NCBI RefSeq assembly: GCF_000949135.2
Contig: NZ_JTAN02000021.1
Coordinates: 1-64,000 of the forward strand
Reading direction: 5' to 3'
DNA from: Burkholderia sp. USMB20
GTDB taxonomy: Bacteria > Pseudomonadota > Gammaproteobacteria > Burkholderiales > Burkholderiaceae
DNA: 64,000 nt
Shown here in pieces: positions 27,035-34,328 of this stretch. The stretch's first letter is position 1. Each line of letters begins with the position of its first letter. The notes under the pieces were generated by a model, which saw only the letters and a program-made list of their open reading frames with translations, did not search any database and was not told the origin of the DNA. Both the position numbers and the translations under genes were made by a program.

Positions 27035-27364
27035 ATGAAGTCGATCATCTACGCAGCGATCGCTGCATCCGTTCTTGCCGCCCCGATCGCATCGTTCGCA
27101 CAGTCCGAGCAGGGCTTGACTCGCGACCAGGTTCGGGCCGAACTCGTGCAACTCGAACAGAACGGCTACAAGCCGCTCGCGAGCGATTCGCAATATCCGG
27201 ACAACATCCAGGCCGCGGAACAACGGATCCAGCCGAACCAGCCGATGCTCGCCCAAGCCGATACGAGCGGTTATGGTGCGGTGGCGACGGGCGCAGGCCA
27301 GTCGGGCCGCCGCATGACGCATGAAGCCGCGAATCCCGTGAACTCCGTCTACTTTGGCAACTGA
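27035..27364 (+). CDS. Exported DUF4148 protein
   Basis: A 109-residue protein with signal peptide MKSIIYAAIAASVLAAPIAS and a DUF4148 core (GLTRDQVRAELVQLEQNGYKP, YPDNIQAAEQRI). This is a Burkholderiales-specific family, often multi-copy, with unknown function and likely periplasmic. The ATG at 27035 follows a perfect GGAGG. A terminator follows at 27476-27505. It is convergent with the CBS-domain gene. Confidence 0.88.
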   Translation: MKSIIYAAIAASVLAAPIASFAQSEQGLTRDQVRAELVQLEQNGYKPLASDSQYPDNIQAAEQRIQPNQPMLAQADTSGYGAVATGAGQSGRRMTHEAANPVNSVYFGN

Positions 27365-27475
27365 ACATTCCCGGGTCTGCCCGAGCACAGCATGTGACCG
27401 ACGGGACGCGCGCCGCTTGCGCGCGTCTGCGTCAGCAGAGCAGAACCTCCGTCGCCGCATTCCGGCGGCTTTTCC

Positions 27476-27505
27476 GCCCAGACGCTCGCGCGTTTGGGCC
27501 TTTTT
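27476..27505 (+). terminator. Rho-independent terminator after the DUF4148 gene
   Basis: A 10-bp stem (GCCCAGACGC, 27476-27485, pairing with GCGTTTGGGC, 27490-27499, with one G-T pair), a 4-nt loop, then CTTTTT. Confidence 0.8.
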
Positions 27506-27517
27506 CGCTGGGACGGA

Positions 27518-27979
27518 TCAGGCGGACGTGACCGTCGGGGTGCCGTGGATATAGTGTTCCAGTTGGCTGATCGTGAATTGCTGGTCGGCAATCACGCTCT
27601 TCACGAGGTCGCCGATCGAGATCAGGCCGATCAGCTTGCCGTCCTGGATGACGGGCAGGTGGCGCATCCGGTGCTCGGTCATCAGTGCCATGCACTCGTC
27701 GGTGGATTGCGACGGTTCGACGTAGCGCACCTTGGCCGTCATGATTTCCTCGACGCGGGTGGCTTTCGACGAACGGTCCTGCAGCACGACCTTGCGCGCG
27801 TAGTCGCGCTCGGTGACGATGCCCGCGATGTCGTCGCCGTCCATGACCAGCAATGCGCCGATTCCCTTTTCCGCCATCAGCTTGATGGCGTCATAGACGA
27901 AATCGGCTTTCTTGACGGTGTAGATCGTGCGGCCGGAATCCGGCTTGGCTTTGAGAATTTGCGCGACAGTCGTGCTCAT
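27518..27979 (-). CDS. CBS-pair domain protein
   Basis: A 153-residue protein made of two tandem CBS motifs: DAIKLMAEKGIGALLVMDGDDIAGIVTERD (about 30-60) and ECMALMTEHRMRHLPVIQDGKLIGLISIGDLVKS (about 97-130). Stand-alone CBS pairs bind adenosine nucleotides and act as energy or redox sensors, sometimes on partner enzymes. No partner is encoded nearby. The start at 27979 (MSTTVAQIL) fits the family and is preceded by a GGAGAAAG-like site. Confidence 0.9.
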   Translation of the reverse strand: MSTTVAQILKAKPDSGRTIYTVKKADFVYDAIKLMAEKGIGALLVMDGDDIAGIVTERDYARKVVLQDRSSKATRVEEIMTAKVRYVEPSQSTDECMALMTEHRMRHLPVIQDGKLIGLISIGDLVKSVIADQQFTISQLEHYIHGTPTVTSA

Positions 27980-28156
27980 TTGCTTTCTCCGTGTGCGGGA
28001 CGATGCAGGGAAGGCAGGGCGTGATGCGCGGCACCCGACGGGCCCAGTATAGCCGGGCCTGCTGCGGCAGTCGCGTGACGTTTCCAGATTAGCGGTAAAC
28101 TCCGGTCACGCACTATCCACACAACTCCTACATTCCAGATCGTTTCGATTGAATTC

Positions 28157-28807
28157 ATGATGTCTTCGCGTCCTCAATCGCCCACGCAGGGCAATGGCCA
28201 GGCAGACGAGTGCGTGACGCTCGTCGCCACCGCGTCGCTGCCCACGCGCTACGGTACGTTCACGTCGTACGCTTTCCGCGTATCGGGCAGCGATGCCGAA
28301 CATCTCGCGCTCGTGATGGGCGACGTCACCGGCGAGCAGTCCGTGCTCACGCGGCTGCATTCCGAATGCCTGACCGGCGACGTGTTCGGCTCCTTCCGCT
28401 GCGATTGCGGCGAGCAGCTCGATCTCGCGCTGCGCTACATCGCGGCGGAAGATCGCGGTGTGCTGCTGTATCTGCGCGGCCACGAGGGGCGCGGCATCGG
28501 CCTGAGCAACAAGATCCGCGCATATGCGCTGCAGGAGCAGGGGCGCGACACCGTCGAGGCGAATCTCGACCTCGGCCTGCCCGACGACGCTCGCGAATAC
28601 GATTCGGCCGCCGCGATCCTGCGGATCCTCGGCGTGACGTCGGTGCGCCTGATGAGCAACAACCCGAAGAAGTTCGACACGCTCGTGAAGCACGGCATTC
28701 CCGTGTGTGAACGCGTGGCGCTCGCCGTGCCCGTGCGCGAGGAAAACGAGCGTTACATCCGGACCAAGCAGGTCAAGTTCGGGCATTACTTCGAAGAAAA
28801 CGAGTAA
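28157..28807 (+). CDS. ribA: GTP cyclohydrolase II
   Basis: A 216-residue enzyme for the first step of riboflavin synthesis (GTP to 2,5-diamino-6-ribosylamino-4-pyrimidinone 5'-phosphate). It has the zinc ligands C-x10-C-x-C in the segment [19 protein letters not shown], the GTP-binding/catalytic loop [12 protein letters not shown], and [11 protein letters not shown] near the C-terminus. It is monofunctional, with no RibB half. Other rib genes are absent. Only 177 bp separate it from the divergent CBS gene and I see no FMN riboswitch there. This may be a second ribA copy in the genome. Confidence 0.93.
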   Translation: MMSSRPQSPTQGNGQADECVTLVATASLPTRYGTFTSYAFRVSGSDAEHLALVMGDVTGEQSVLTRLHSECLTGDVFGSFRCDCGEQLDLALRYIAAEDRGVLLYLRGHEGRGIGLSNKIRAYALQEQGRDTVEANLDLGLPDDAREYDSAAAILRILGVTSVRLMSNNPKKFDTLVKHGIPVCERVALAVPVREENERYIRTKQVKFGHYFEENE

Positions 28808-29063
28808 TCGCGTTCGACGCGTGGGCGCCCGATCGGGCGTCGCGCTCATTCCGTGAACGCCGGGCGGGACGATGCGTCCCGCCGCATTCGATTCCCGTCG
28901 CCGGTTCTCGCGACTGTCGCCGCTGGTTGCCGGCGCAGCTGACGAGCGCGATTGCTTCATCCCTCCGCTTCGCCTTCGAGCTCGCTCCCGCGTTACGAGA
29001 ACGGTGTGCGCGGCCCGATGCACCCCATACCTTCTGCACATCCCGATCACGGTTGATCCGCCA

Positions 29064-29633
29064 TTGAAGATAGAAACCGAACGTTTGACGTTGCGTCGCT
29101 GGCGACCGGGCGATGCCGGTGCGCTCGTTGCGATGCACGCGGATCCCGATGTGACCGCGTGGCTGGCGCGTGGCCCGATGTCCTTCGATGAGGCGGAGGC
29201 CGTCATCGCACGCTTCGAAGCGCATTTCGACGCGCACGGTTTCGGTGTGTGGGCGATCGAGCGCCGTGCGGATGGCGCGCTGATCGGGCTCTGCGGGTTG
29301 TCGCGTGAAGTTCGTGACGAGCATCCGATGGCGCCGTGCGTCGAGATCATGTGGCGCCAGGCCCGCACATCGTGGGGGCATGGCCATGTCGCGGAAGCGG
29401 CCGCTGCGGTATTGGTCGACGGGTTCGGCCGGGTGGGGCTCGGCGAGATCTTTGCATGGACGGCTGCTGCCAACCAGCGATCGCAGCGTGTTGCACGGCA
29501 ACTCGGGATGGTGCGGCAACCGATGCGCGATTTCGAGCATCCTGCGTTGCCGCCGGGGCATGCGCTGCGGCCGCATGTGGTGTTTGTCGCGCACGCAACT
29601 CCCGTTCGTCCGGATGATTACGTCAGCGCGTAA
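29064..29633 (+). CDS. GNAT-family acetyltransferase (RimJ/RimL-like)
   Basis: An N-acetyltransferase of about 189 residues: TERLTLRRWRPGDAGALVAMHADPDVTAWLARG at the start, then EIMWRQARTSWGHGHVAEAAAAVLVDG (acetyl-CoA loop region) and ANQRSQRVARQLGM. The frame is open much further upstream, but homology begins at KIETERLTL, so I place the start at the TTG 29064. No strong ribosome site decides it. Its 3' end overlaps the convergent VOC gene by 16 bp. The acceptor substrate is unknown. Confidence 0.78.
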   Translation: MKIETERLTLRRWRPGDAGALVAMHADPDVTAWLARGPMSFDEAEAVIARFEAHFDAHGFGVWAIERRADGALIGLCGLSREVRDEHPMAPCVEIMWRQARTSWGHGHVAEAAAAVLVDGFGRVGLGEIFAWTAAANQRSQRVARQLGMVRQPMRDFEHPALPPGHALRPHVVFVAHATPVRPDDYVSA

Positions 29634-30043
29634 CGTGCCCCGGGCACGCTTGCCCGCTCACGCCACCTCGCGTTCTGCAGCACGATCCGGTAGCCGTCGG
29701 CGTCCTCGAACGTCTGTCCGCACGCATCCCAATATGGATTGAACGATGTCGCCCGCATGAAGCCGTGCGCGACTGCGCGTGCGCACGCGGCTTCCCATGC
29801 CGGGCGGTCGGGAAGATAGAAGACGATCAGGTCTTCGGGTGTCGGCGACGGGGCAACCGGATGCGCCGGACCGTGCGTGAATTCAAAGTGGTAGTCGAGT
29901 TCTTCGCGTCCGGGCATCACGCCGGAGAAACCGTCGTGATCGTCGAAGCGCGCGAGCACTGCTAGCTCGAATGCGTCGCGGTACATGTGCTCGGTTCTGG
30001 CGAGGTCGGCGACGGGGCGGGCGATGCGCAGGTGGGCGCGCAT
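29618..30043 (-). CDS. VOC (glyoxalase-like) family protein
   Basis: A 141-residue single-domain VOC protein: LRIARPVADLARTEHMYRDAFELAVLARFDDHDGF, DYHFEFTHGPAHPVAPSPTPEDLIVFYLP and FNPYWDACGQTFEDADGYRIVLQ. It has the GYRIVL strand, but the usual metal-ligand Glu is absent in the last strand, so it may bind a ligand rather than catalyse. The ATG at 30043 begins the domain; the long upstream extension crosses a G14 tract. Its tail overlaps the convergent GNAT gene. Confidence 0.8.
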   Translation of the reverse strand: MRAHLRIARPVADLARTEHMYRDAFELAVLARFDDHDGFSGVMPGREELDYHFEFTHGPAHPVAPSPTPEDLIVFYLPDRPAWEAACARAVAHGFMRATSFNPYWDACGQTFEDADGYRIVLQNARWRERASVPGARYALT

Positions 30044-30113
30044 GACGACGTCGGCTCTGGGTGAGCGATTCGTCGATGATAAGCCGACGGGCAGGCGCGG
30101 GGGCGCTGCTCGC

Positions 30114-30127
30114 GGGGGGGGGGGGGG
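30114..30127. repeat. Homopolymeric G14 tract
   Basis: Fourteen consecutive Gs, 71-84 bp upstream of the VOC start codon, in non-coding DNA. Runs of this length slip during replication and are also hard to sequence, so the exact count is uncertain. Confidence 0.8.
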
Positions 30128-30155
30128 ATGTGTCCCCGATAAATTATCGCAGGCA

Positions 30156-30182
30156 AGAAAAAGCCCGCTACTGGAGCGGGCT
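30156..30182 (-). terminator. Rho-independent terminator downstream of the cepI operon
   Basis: AGCCCGCT (30162-30169), a 5-nt loop and AGCGGGCT (30175-30182) form a perfect 8-bp stem. On the minus strand it is followed by a T-run ending at 30158. It is about 210 bp past the stop of the gene downstream of cepI. An additional 7-bp hairpin (TCCATGT/ACATGGA) lies at 30185-30204. Confidence 0.8.
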
Positions 30183-30392
30183 GAATCCATGTTTGGAGAC
30201 ATGGAGGAGACGGATGTAACTTTAAGGGAAAACCCGAGGGATGGCAAGCCCTAGTTGTAATTGTGCAACGCAGCGCGCCTTGAGCTGTCTGACCAGGCTG
30301 GTGCTGCACGCCATCCAGCTGTCGCGGGCGTTCCACCGTGTCGTGCCGAACAGCCGCCGCACCGTCGCGTATCCGCGGAGCCGCCGCCGGTC

Positions 30393-31154
30393 CTACATTG
30401 CGCCTGCCCGCGCGTGCGCGGCAAACGCGCCGAACCGCTCCTGCGCAACCGGCACCGCGTACTTGTTGCGCATTTCCGTCTCGATCCACGCGCAGGCCTC
30501 GCGCGCGCAGTCGGTCAGCGCATGCCGTGTCGCGTGTCCGTCGATGTCGTAGACGAAGCGCACGCCCACCTCGTCGTCGGCGACTTGCCGTTGCAGCTGA
30601 TTGAGCTGCAGTTGCGGCCCGTGTCGCTGCGACAGCGCGCGCAGCTCGTCGAAGTGATATTCGAGCCAGTCGGCAAAGAACAGCGCGTCGCTATGGCAGC
30701 GCAGACGGAACGCCGCACTACGCGACGGACGCTGCGCGCCGCCGCCCGCGGCCTGCGGCTCGCCGTTTGGCGCGATGGCCGCATCGACGGGCGCAAGCGG
30801 CTGCCCGGTCTGCCGGTACGGTTTGCGGTCGCGCAGTGCGTGCCACAGCAGTTCGTCGCCGGCGGCACCGGACGGCTGCATCGTCAGGTCGCGCCGGCCG
30901 TCGCCGACAGCGGCGACGTCGCGGATCACGAGGCGCAGCGAGCAGAGCGGCTCGTCCGCTACCAGCAGCGTCGCCGTGCGCGGCAGCCCGCACACGAGCG
31001 GCGCGGCGCCGGCGGCCCGGAACACGAGCCCGCGGCGATCGAGCCGCACGAGCGGCAGCGGCCGCGCAAACGACGGGTAGGCGACTGCGATGCGGGCGCC
31101 GCCGGCACCCGTCAACCCGGGCATCATCGCGCGAAAGACCTGAGACTGGTCCAC
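30393..31154 (-). CDS. Conserved protein encoded downstream of cepI
   Basis: A 253-residue protein of no family I can name. It has a GTG start (31154) with a strong AAGGAG site, 52 bp after cepI, and no terminator between, so it is very likely cotranscribed with cepI. No signal peptide or membrane segment is evident. An N-terminal beta-rich part (RIAVAYPSFARPLPLVRLDRRGLVF) and a C-terminal helical part (FFADWLEYHFDELRALSQRHG, HALTDCAREACAWIETEM) are linked by an alanine/glycine-rich stretch near 130-145. From memory, a gene in this position in B. cenocepacia (BCAM1871) contributes to AHL signalling and virulence. That is recalled literature, not something read in the sequence. Confidence 0.75.
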   Translation of the reverse strand: MDQSQVFRAMMPGLTGAGGARIAVAYPSFARPLPLVRLDRRGLVFRAAGAAPLVCGLPRTATLLVADEPLCSLRLVIRDVAAVGDGRRDLTMQPSGAAGDELLWHALRDRKPYRQTGQPLAPVDAAIAPNGEPQAAGGGAQRPSRSAAFRLRCHSDALFFADWLEYHFDELRALSQRHGPQLQLNQLQRQVADDEVGVRFVYDIDGHATRHALTDCAREACAWIETEMRNKYAVPVAQERFGAFAAHARAGAM

Positions 31155-31206
31155 GGTGGTTCTCCTTTGTTACGATTCCGCCCGGCCGGACTACGCGCGT
31201 TCCGGC

Positions 31207-31818
31207 TCAGGCGGCGATGGCTTGCCGGGCAGCCCGTCCCGGCTCGATTCCCAGTGCGGCAAACGTTTGCGGATCGATGTCGATCCAGCACGCGACAACC
31301 AGACGACCGTCCACCTGTTTCGGGGGACCTGCCCGGTGCGCGTGCACGCCGATCCGGCGGAACAGCCGCTCCATGCTCGCGAACGTCACGCCGATCAGCT
31401 GCCGCGCGCCCCGTTGCGCCGCGCATTCGACGACCGCGGCGAGCATCGGGCGGACGGCCCACTCGGCATTGCCGGGACCGCCTTCGTCGTCGCCGGTCGC
31501 CGCGAACCGCGACAGCTCCCAGACGGCAGCCGATTGCGGCAGTGCGACGTCCTCGGCGATCAGGTCGGCGAACAACGACTTCAGCAGATACGGGCGGGTG
31601 GTCGGCAACAGGCGCGCACATCCGCACACTTCGCCGCCGGCGTTTCTCGCGAACACGTAGACGGTATCGTCGCGATCGAACTGGTCGCGCTCGAAACATT
31701 CGTTCGCCGACGGGAGCGCCCAACCGAGCTGTTCGACGAACACATGGCGCCGATAGCGCCCGAGATCCGCTGCAAGTTCGTGTGGTAACCGCCCTTCATC
31801 GTGAACGAAGGTCCGCAT
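31207..31818 (-). CDS. cepI: Acyl-homoserine lactone synthase CepI
   Basis: A 203-residue LuxI-family synthase that makes N-octanoyl- and some N-hexanoyl-homoserine lactone from SAM and acyl-ACP. The conserved N-terminal residues are in place (RRHVFVEQLGW, then FDRDDTVYVFARN and GCARLLPTTRPYLL), with WELSRFA and VGVTFASMERLFRR-type segments later. The sequence is nearly identical to Bcc CepI proteins I know. A cep box lies 62-81 bp upstream. The gene is followed by a probable cotranscribed gene and preceded by rsaM on the same strand. Confidence 0.96.
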   Translation of the reverse strand: MRTFVHDEGRLPHELAADLGRYRRHVFVEQLGWALPSANECFERDQFDRDDTVYVFARNAGGEVCGCARLLPTTRPYLLKSLFADLIAEDVALPQSAAVWELSRFAATGDDEGGPGNAEWAVRPMLAAVVECAAQRGARQLIGVTFASMERLFRRIGVHAHRAGPPKQVDGRLVVACWIDIDPQTFAALGIEPGRAARQAIAA

Positions 31819-31879
31819 GGTGTCCTCGGATCGGTACTTTGGTATGCCCGCATTACATCGCGCGTTCCGAGGAGGCGGT

Positions 31880-31899
31880 AACTGGTAACTCTTACAGGG
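31880..31899 (-). promoter_or_regulatory. cep box (CepR-binding site) of cepI
   Basis: The minus strand reads CCCTGTAAGAGTTACCAGTT, matching the established cepI cep box, with the CTG-N10-CAG dyad. CepR bound to octanoyl-homoserine lactone activates cepI from it. Confidence 0.93.
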
Positions 31900-32027
31900 T
31901 GAGGGTGCGCCGACACCATTCGACCGGTGGTAACGGTTTCTTGATCGGCGGGATTGAAATACCGGCGGCTTTTGCTTATAAAGAGCGCCAGTCTTGCGGA
32001 AATGTCAGATGAAAGCGCGGCCGGTTG

Positions 32028-32471
32028 TCACTGGAGCACGGGACCGGCATGATAGACGTCGTTGCGACCGAGCAATGCCGACGCAACCGCGGCCGGCCAG
32101 TCGATGTGTGCGAGCCGCGCGGCGAGCACGGCGGCGGTGCGGAACATGCCGAGGTCGGCGCCGGTGGCGTCGACGGCCATGATGTTGCTGCGGACGTCGC
32201 CGCCCGCGATCGCGAACGTGCCCGTCGCGCGCTCGAGATACCAGTCCCAGCCGACCGTCAGGTACGCGAGGCCGGCACTGGCCGGGCGGTGCCATTCGGT
32301 GTAGCCGGCCAGGCGCGCGTCGACGGCGCTGTCGCGCAGCTCCGCGAGCAGCGATGCATCGAGGCCGCTCGCGACATGGTCGAGCGCGAGCGCGGCCAGC
32401 GCGCTTTCGGACAGGCGCACGTAGCCGTCCGGAGACGGGCCGCGGACCGGGTGCAACAAAGGTGAAGTCAT
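32028..32471 (-). CDS. rsaM: RsaM-family quorum-sensing modulator
   Basis: A 147-residue protein of the RsaM/DUF4902 family, found between luxI- and luxR-type genes in Burkholderia and some Pseudomonas. Visible segments are PDGYVRLSESALAALALDHV, YTEWHRPASAGLAYLTVGWDWYLE and RSNIMAVDATGADLG. RsaM proteins restrain AHL production by a mechanism that is not settled; no DNA-binding motif is evident here. Gene order (rsaM between cepI and cepR, divergent from cepR) is the standard Bcc arrangement. A cep-box-like dyad lies in the spacer to cepR. Confidence 0.93.
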   Translation of the reverse strand: MTSPLLHPVRGPSPDGYVRLSESALAALALDHVASGLDASLLAELRDSAVDARLAGYTEWHRPASAGLAYLTVGWDWYLERATGTFAIAGGDVRSNIMAVDATGADLGMFRTAAVLAARLAHIDWPAAVASALLGRNDVYHAGPVLQ

Positions 32472-32505
32472 GCGCGGAATGTATCAGCCCCGAACCGGCG
32501 CTGGC

Positions 32506-32525
32506 ACCTGACAGGTATGACAGCG
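32506..32525. promoter_or_regulatory. cep-box-like dyad between rsaM and cepR
   Basis: ACCTGACAGGTATGACAGCG contains the CTG-N10-CAG core (32508-32523) shared with the cepI box. It is 35 bp upstream of rsaM and 20 bp upstream of the cepR start. It could give CepR-dependent control of rsaM and cepR autorepression. Confidence 0.65.
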
Positions 32526-32544
32526 TAACGTTGTCGGAGAATGA

Positions 32545-33264
32545 ATGGAACTGCGCTGGCAGGATGCCTACCAACAATTCAGCGCCGCGGAAGACGAGCA
32601 GCAGCTCTTCCAGCGGATCGCCGCTTATTCTAAACGCCTCGGCTTCGAATATTGCTGTTACGGCATTCGCGTGCCGTTGCCCGTGTCGAAGCCGGCCGTC
32701 GCGATCTTCGATACCTATCCGGACGGCTGGATGGCCCACTACCAGGCGCAGAACTACATCGAGATCGACTCGACGGTGCGTGACGGCGTGCTCAGCACCA
32801 ACATGATCGTCTGGCCGGACGTCGACCGGATCGATCCGTGTCCGCTTTGGCGGGACGCGCGCGACCACGGGCTGTCGGTGGGCGTCGCGCAGTCGAGCTG
32901 GGCGGCGCGCGGCGCGTTCGGGCTGCTGAGCATCGCGCGTCATGCGGACCGGCTCACGCCGGCCGAGATCAACATGCTGACGCTGCAGACCAACTGGCTC
33001 GCGAACCTGTCGCATTCGCTGATGAGCCGCTTCATGGTGCCGAAGCTGTCGCCCGAGGCGAGCGTCACGCTGACCGCGCGCGAGCGCGAGGTGCTGTGCT
33101 GGACGGCCGAAGGGAAGACCGCGTGCGAGATCGGCCAGATCCTCAGCATCTCGGAGCGCACGGTCAACTTCCACGTGAACAACATCCTCGAGAAGCTCGC
33201 CGCGACCAACAAGGTCCAGGCGGTGGTCAAGGCGATCTCGGCCGGGCTCATCGATACGCCCTGA
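32545..33264 (+). CDS. cepR: LuxR-family AHL-responsive regulator CepR
   Basis: A 239-residue LuxR-type regulator. The N-terminal autoinducer-binding domain contains the ligand-pocket segment FDTYPDGWMAHYQAQNYIEIDSTV (Tyr, Trp and Asp positions conserved). The C-terminal GerE-type HTH spans about 172-235 (LTAREREVLCWTAEGKTACEIGQIL, ERTVNFHVNNILEKL). It binds octanoyl-homoserine lactone and controls virulence, protease and siderophore genes across the genome. GGAG precedes the ATG. It is divergent from rsaM and convergent with the MgtC-family gene. Confidence 0.96.
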   Translation: MELRWQDAYQQFSAAEDEQQLFQRIAAYSKRLGFEYCCYGIRVPLPVSKPAVAIFDTYPDGWMAHYQAQNYIEIDSTVRDGVLSTNMIVWPDVDRIDPCPLWRDARDHGLSVGVAQSSWAARGAFGLLSIARHADRLTPAEINMLTLQTNWLANLSHSLMSRFMVPKLSPEASVTLTAREREVLCWTAEGKTACEIGQILSISERTVNFHVNNILEKLAATNKVQAVVKAISAGLIDTP

Positions 33265-33312
33265 CGCGGCACCGGCGGCGGGGCGGTCGTGCCGAGCCGG
33301 CCGCCTTTGCGC

Positions 33313-34020
33313 TCACTCCATCATCGGCTCCGCTTCCTTCGCGGTCCAGCTCACGCTGGAAATGCTCTTCTCCATGCTCATCCGGCTCGCGATCTGCTCG
33401 AGCTTCTGCTGATCCTTCGGATGCAGCTTCAGCGTCGCGGTCACCTTCAATCGGTCCGGCTGCTCGGGCACGTCCTCGCTCGTCAGGCTCTGGAACGACA
33501 GCGGTTTCGCATACATCGCGTTCGACAGCAGCGTGCGGATGTGTACTTCGTCGGCGGCGAGGCAGATCACGGTGATCTGGTATTCGCGCACGAGGTCGGC
33601 ATTCGACACGGGTGTCGCGTTGATCGCCTGGCTGACGCCGCGCAGCACCGTGTTGGTGAGCAGCACGACGCCCGTGCCGGCCAGGGCCGGCACGTAGTGG
33701 CCGGAGCCGGCCAGCACGCCGACGGCGGCCGAGCACCACAGCGTCGCGGCCGTGTTGATGCCCTGGATCGAGCCCTTGTCGCGCATGATCACGCCGCCGC
33801 CGAGAAAGCCGACGCCCGACACGACGTAAGCGGCGATCTGCGTGACGCCGGCCACGCCGTTGCCGGTCAGCACGCCGAGCGTGACGAACAGGCAGGCGCC
33901 GCTCGCGACGAGCGTGATCGTGCGCAGCCCCGCCGTGCGTTGCCGCATCTGGCGTTCAAGGCCGATCGCGACGCCGCAGGCGAACGCAGTGAAAAGACGG
34001 AGTGCGAAATCGAGAGTCAT
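33313..34020 (-). CDS. MgtC/SapB-family membrane protein
   Basis: A 235-residue protein with an N-terminal MgtC domain of about five membrane segments (FALRLFTAFACGVAIGLERQMRQRTAGLRTITLVASGACLF and VVSGVGFLGGGVIM motifs, residues 1-130). A soluble ACT-like C-terminal domain (about 150-235) completes it, as in full-length MgtC. In intracellular pathogens MgtC supports survival in macrophages and low magnesium by affecting F-ATPase and phosphate uptake. The ATG at 34020 is preferred over one 9 codons upstream because GGA-type spacing is better. The leader contains two strong hairpins. Confidence 0.88.
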   Translation of the reverse strand: MTLDFALRLFTAFACGVAIGLERQMRQRTAGLRTITLVASGACLFVTLGVLTGNGVAGVTQIAAYVVSGVGFLGGGVIMRDKGSIQGINTAATLWCSAAVGVLAGSGHYVPALAGTGVVLLTNTVLRGVSQAINATPVSNADLVREYQITVICLAADEVHIRTLLSNAMYAKPLSFQSLTSEDVPEQPDRLKVTATLKLHPKDQQKLEQIASRMSMEKSISSVSWTAKEAEPMME

Positions 34021-34328
34021 GATGGTCCTGCCGTGCCAAGTGCGCATGCCGGCCCGCGGCGCGGCGGCGCGAAGCCGAACGCGGCACGATGGCCGTCATC
34101 GCGCGGTACTGTACCGCGCGGATGCGTCATTCAATGTGAAACGGATGGCGTGCGGGCTCGCGGAACGCGAGCCGCGGCAGGAGAACTGCGGCGGACAGGC
34201 GTTCAGGCGGCAAGCGGCGCACGCAACGGAGTGCTGCAACTGTCCACGATGGTTCCTGAAGGAAGAATGGGCGGCATTCTAGTGGGCCGCGCGCGCAGGC
34301 GTCAACCCGCCTGGCGGCCGGCCGGTGG
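34021..34328. promoter_or_regulatory. Intergenic region with two strong hairpins upstream of the MgtC-family gene
   Basis: CGCGCGGTAC-T-GTACCGCGCG (34100-34120) is a 21-bp palindrome, and GGCTCGCG-GAA-CGCGAGCC (34155-34173) an 8-bp stem. Both lie upstream of the mgtC-like start on its transcribed strand. The TolC-family gene on the right ends at 34329 on the same strand. They might be an operator, part of an mRNA leader, or the upstream gene's 3' structure; none has a T-tract. I see no M-box magnesium riboswitch. Confidence 0.45.

Noticed and set aside
27980-28156. FMN riboswitch upstream of ribA
   Set aside because: The spacer is only 177 bp, shared with a divergent gene, and shows none of the conserved RFN-element core.
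34021-34328. M-box magnesium riboswitch for the mgtC-like gene
   Set aside because: Hairpins are present but the conserved M-box core sequences are not recognisable.
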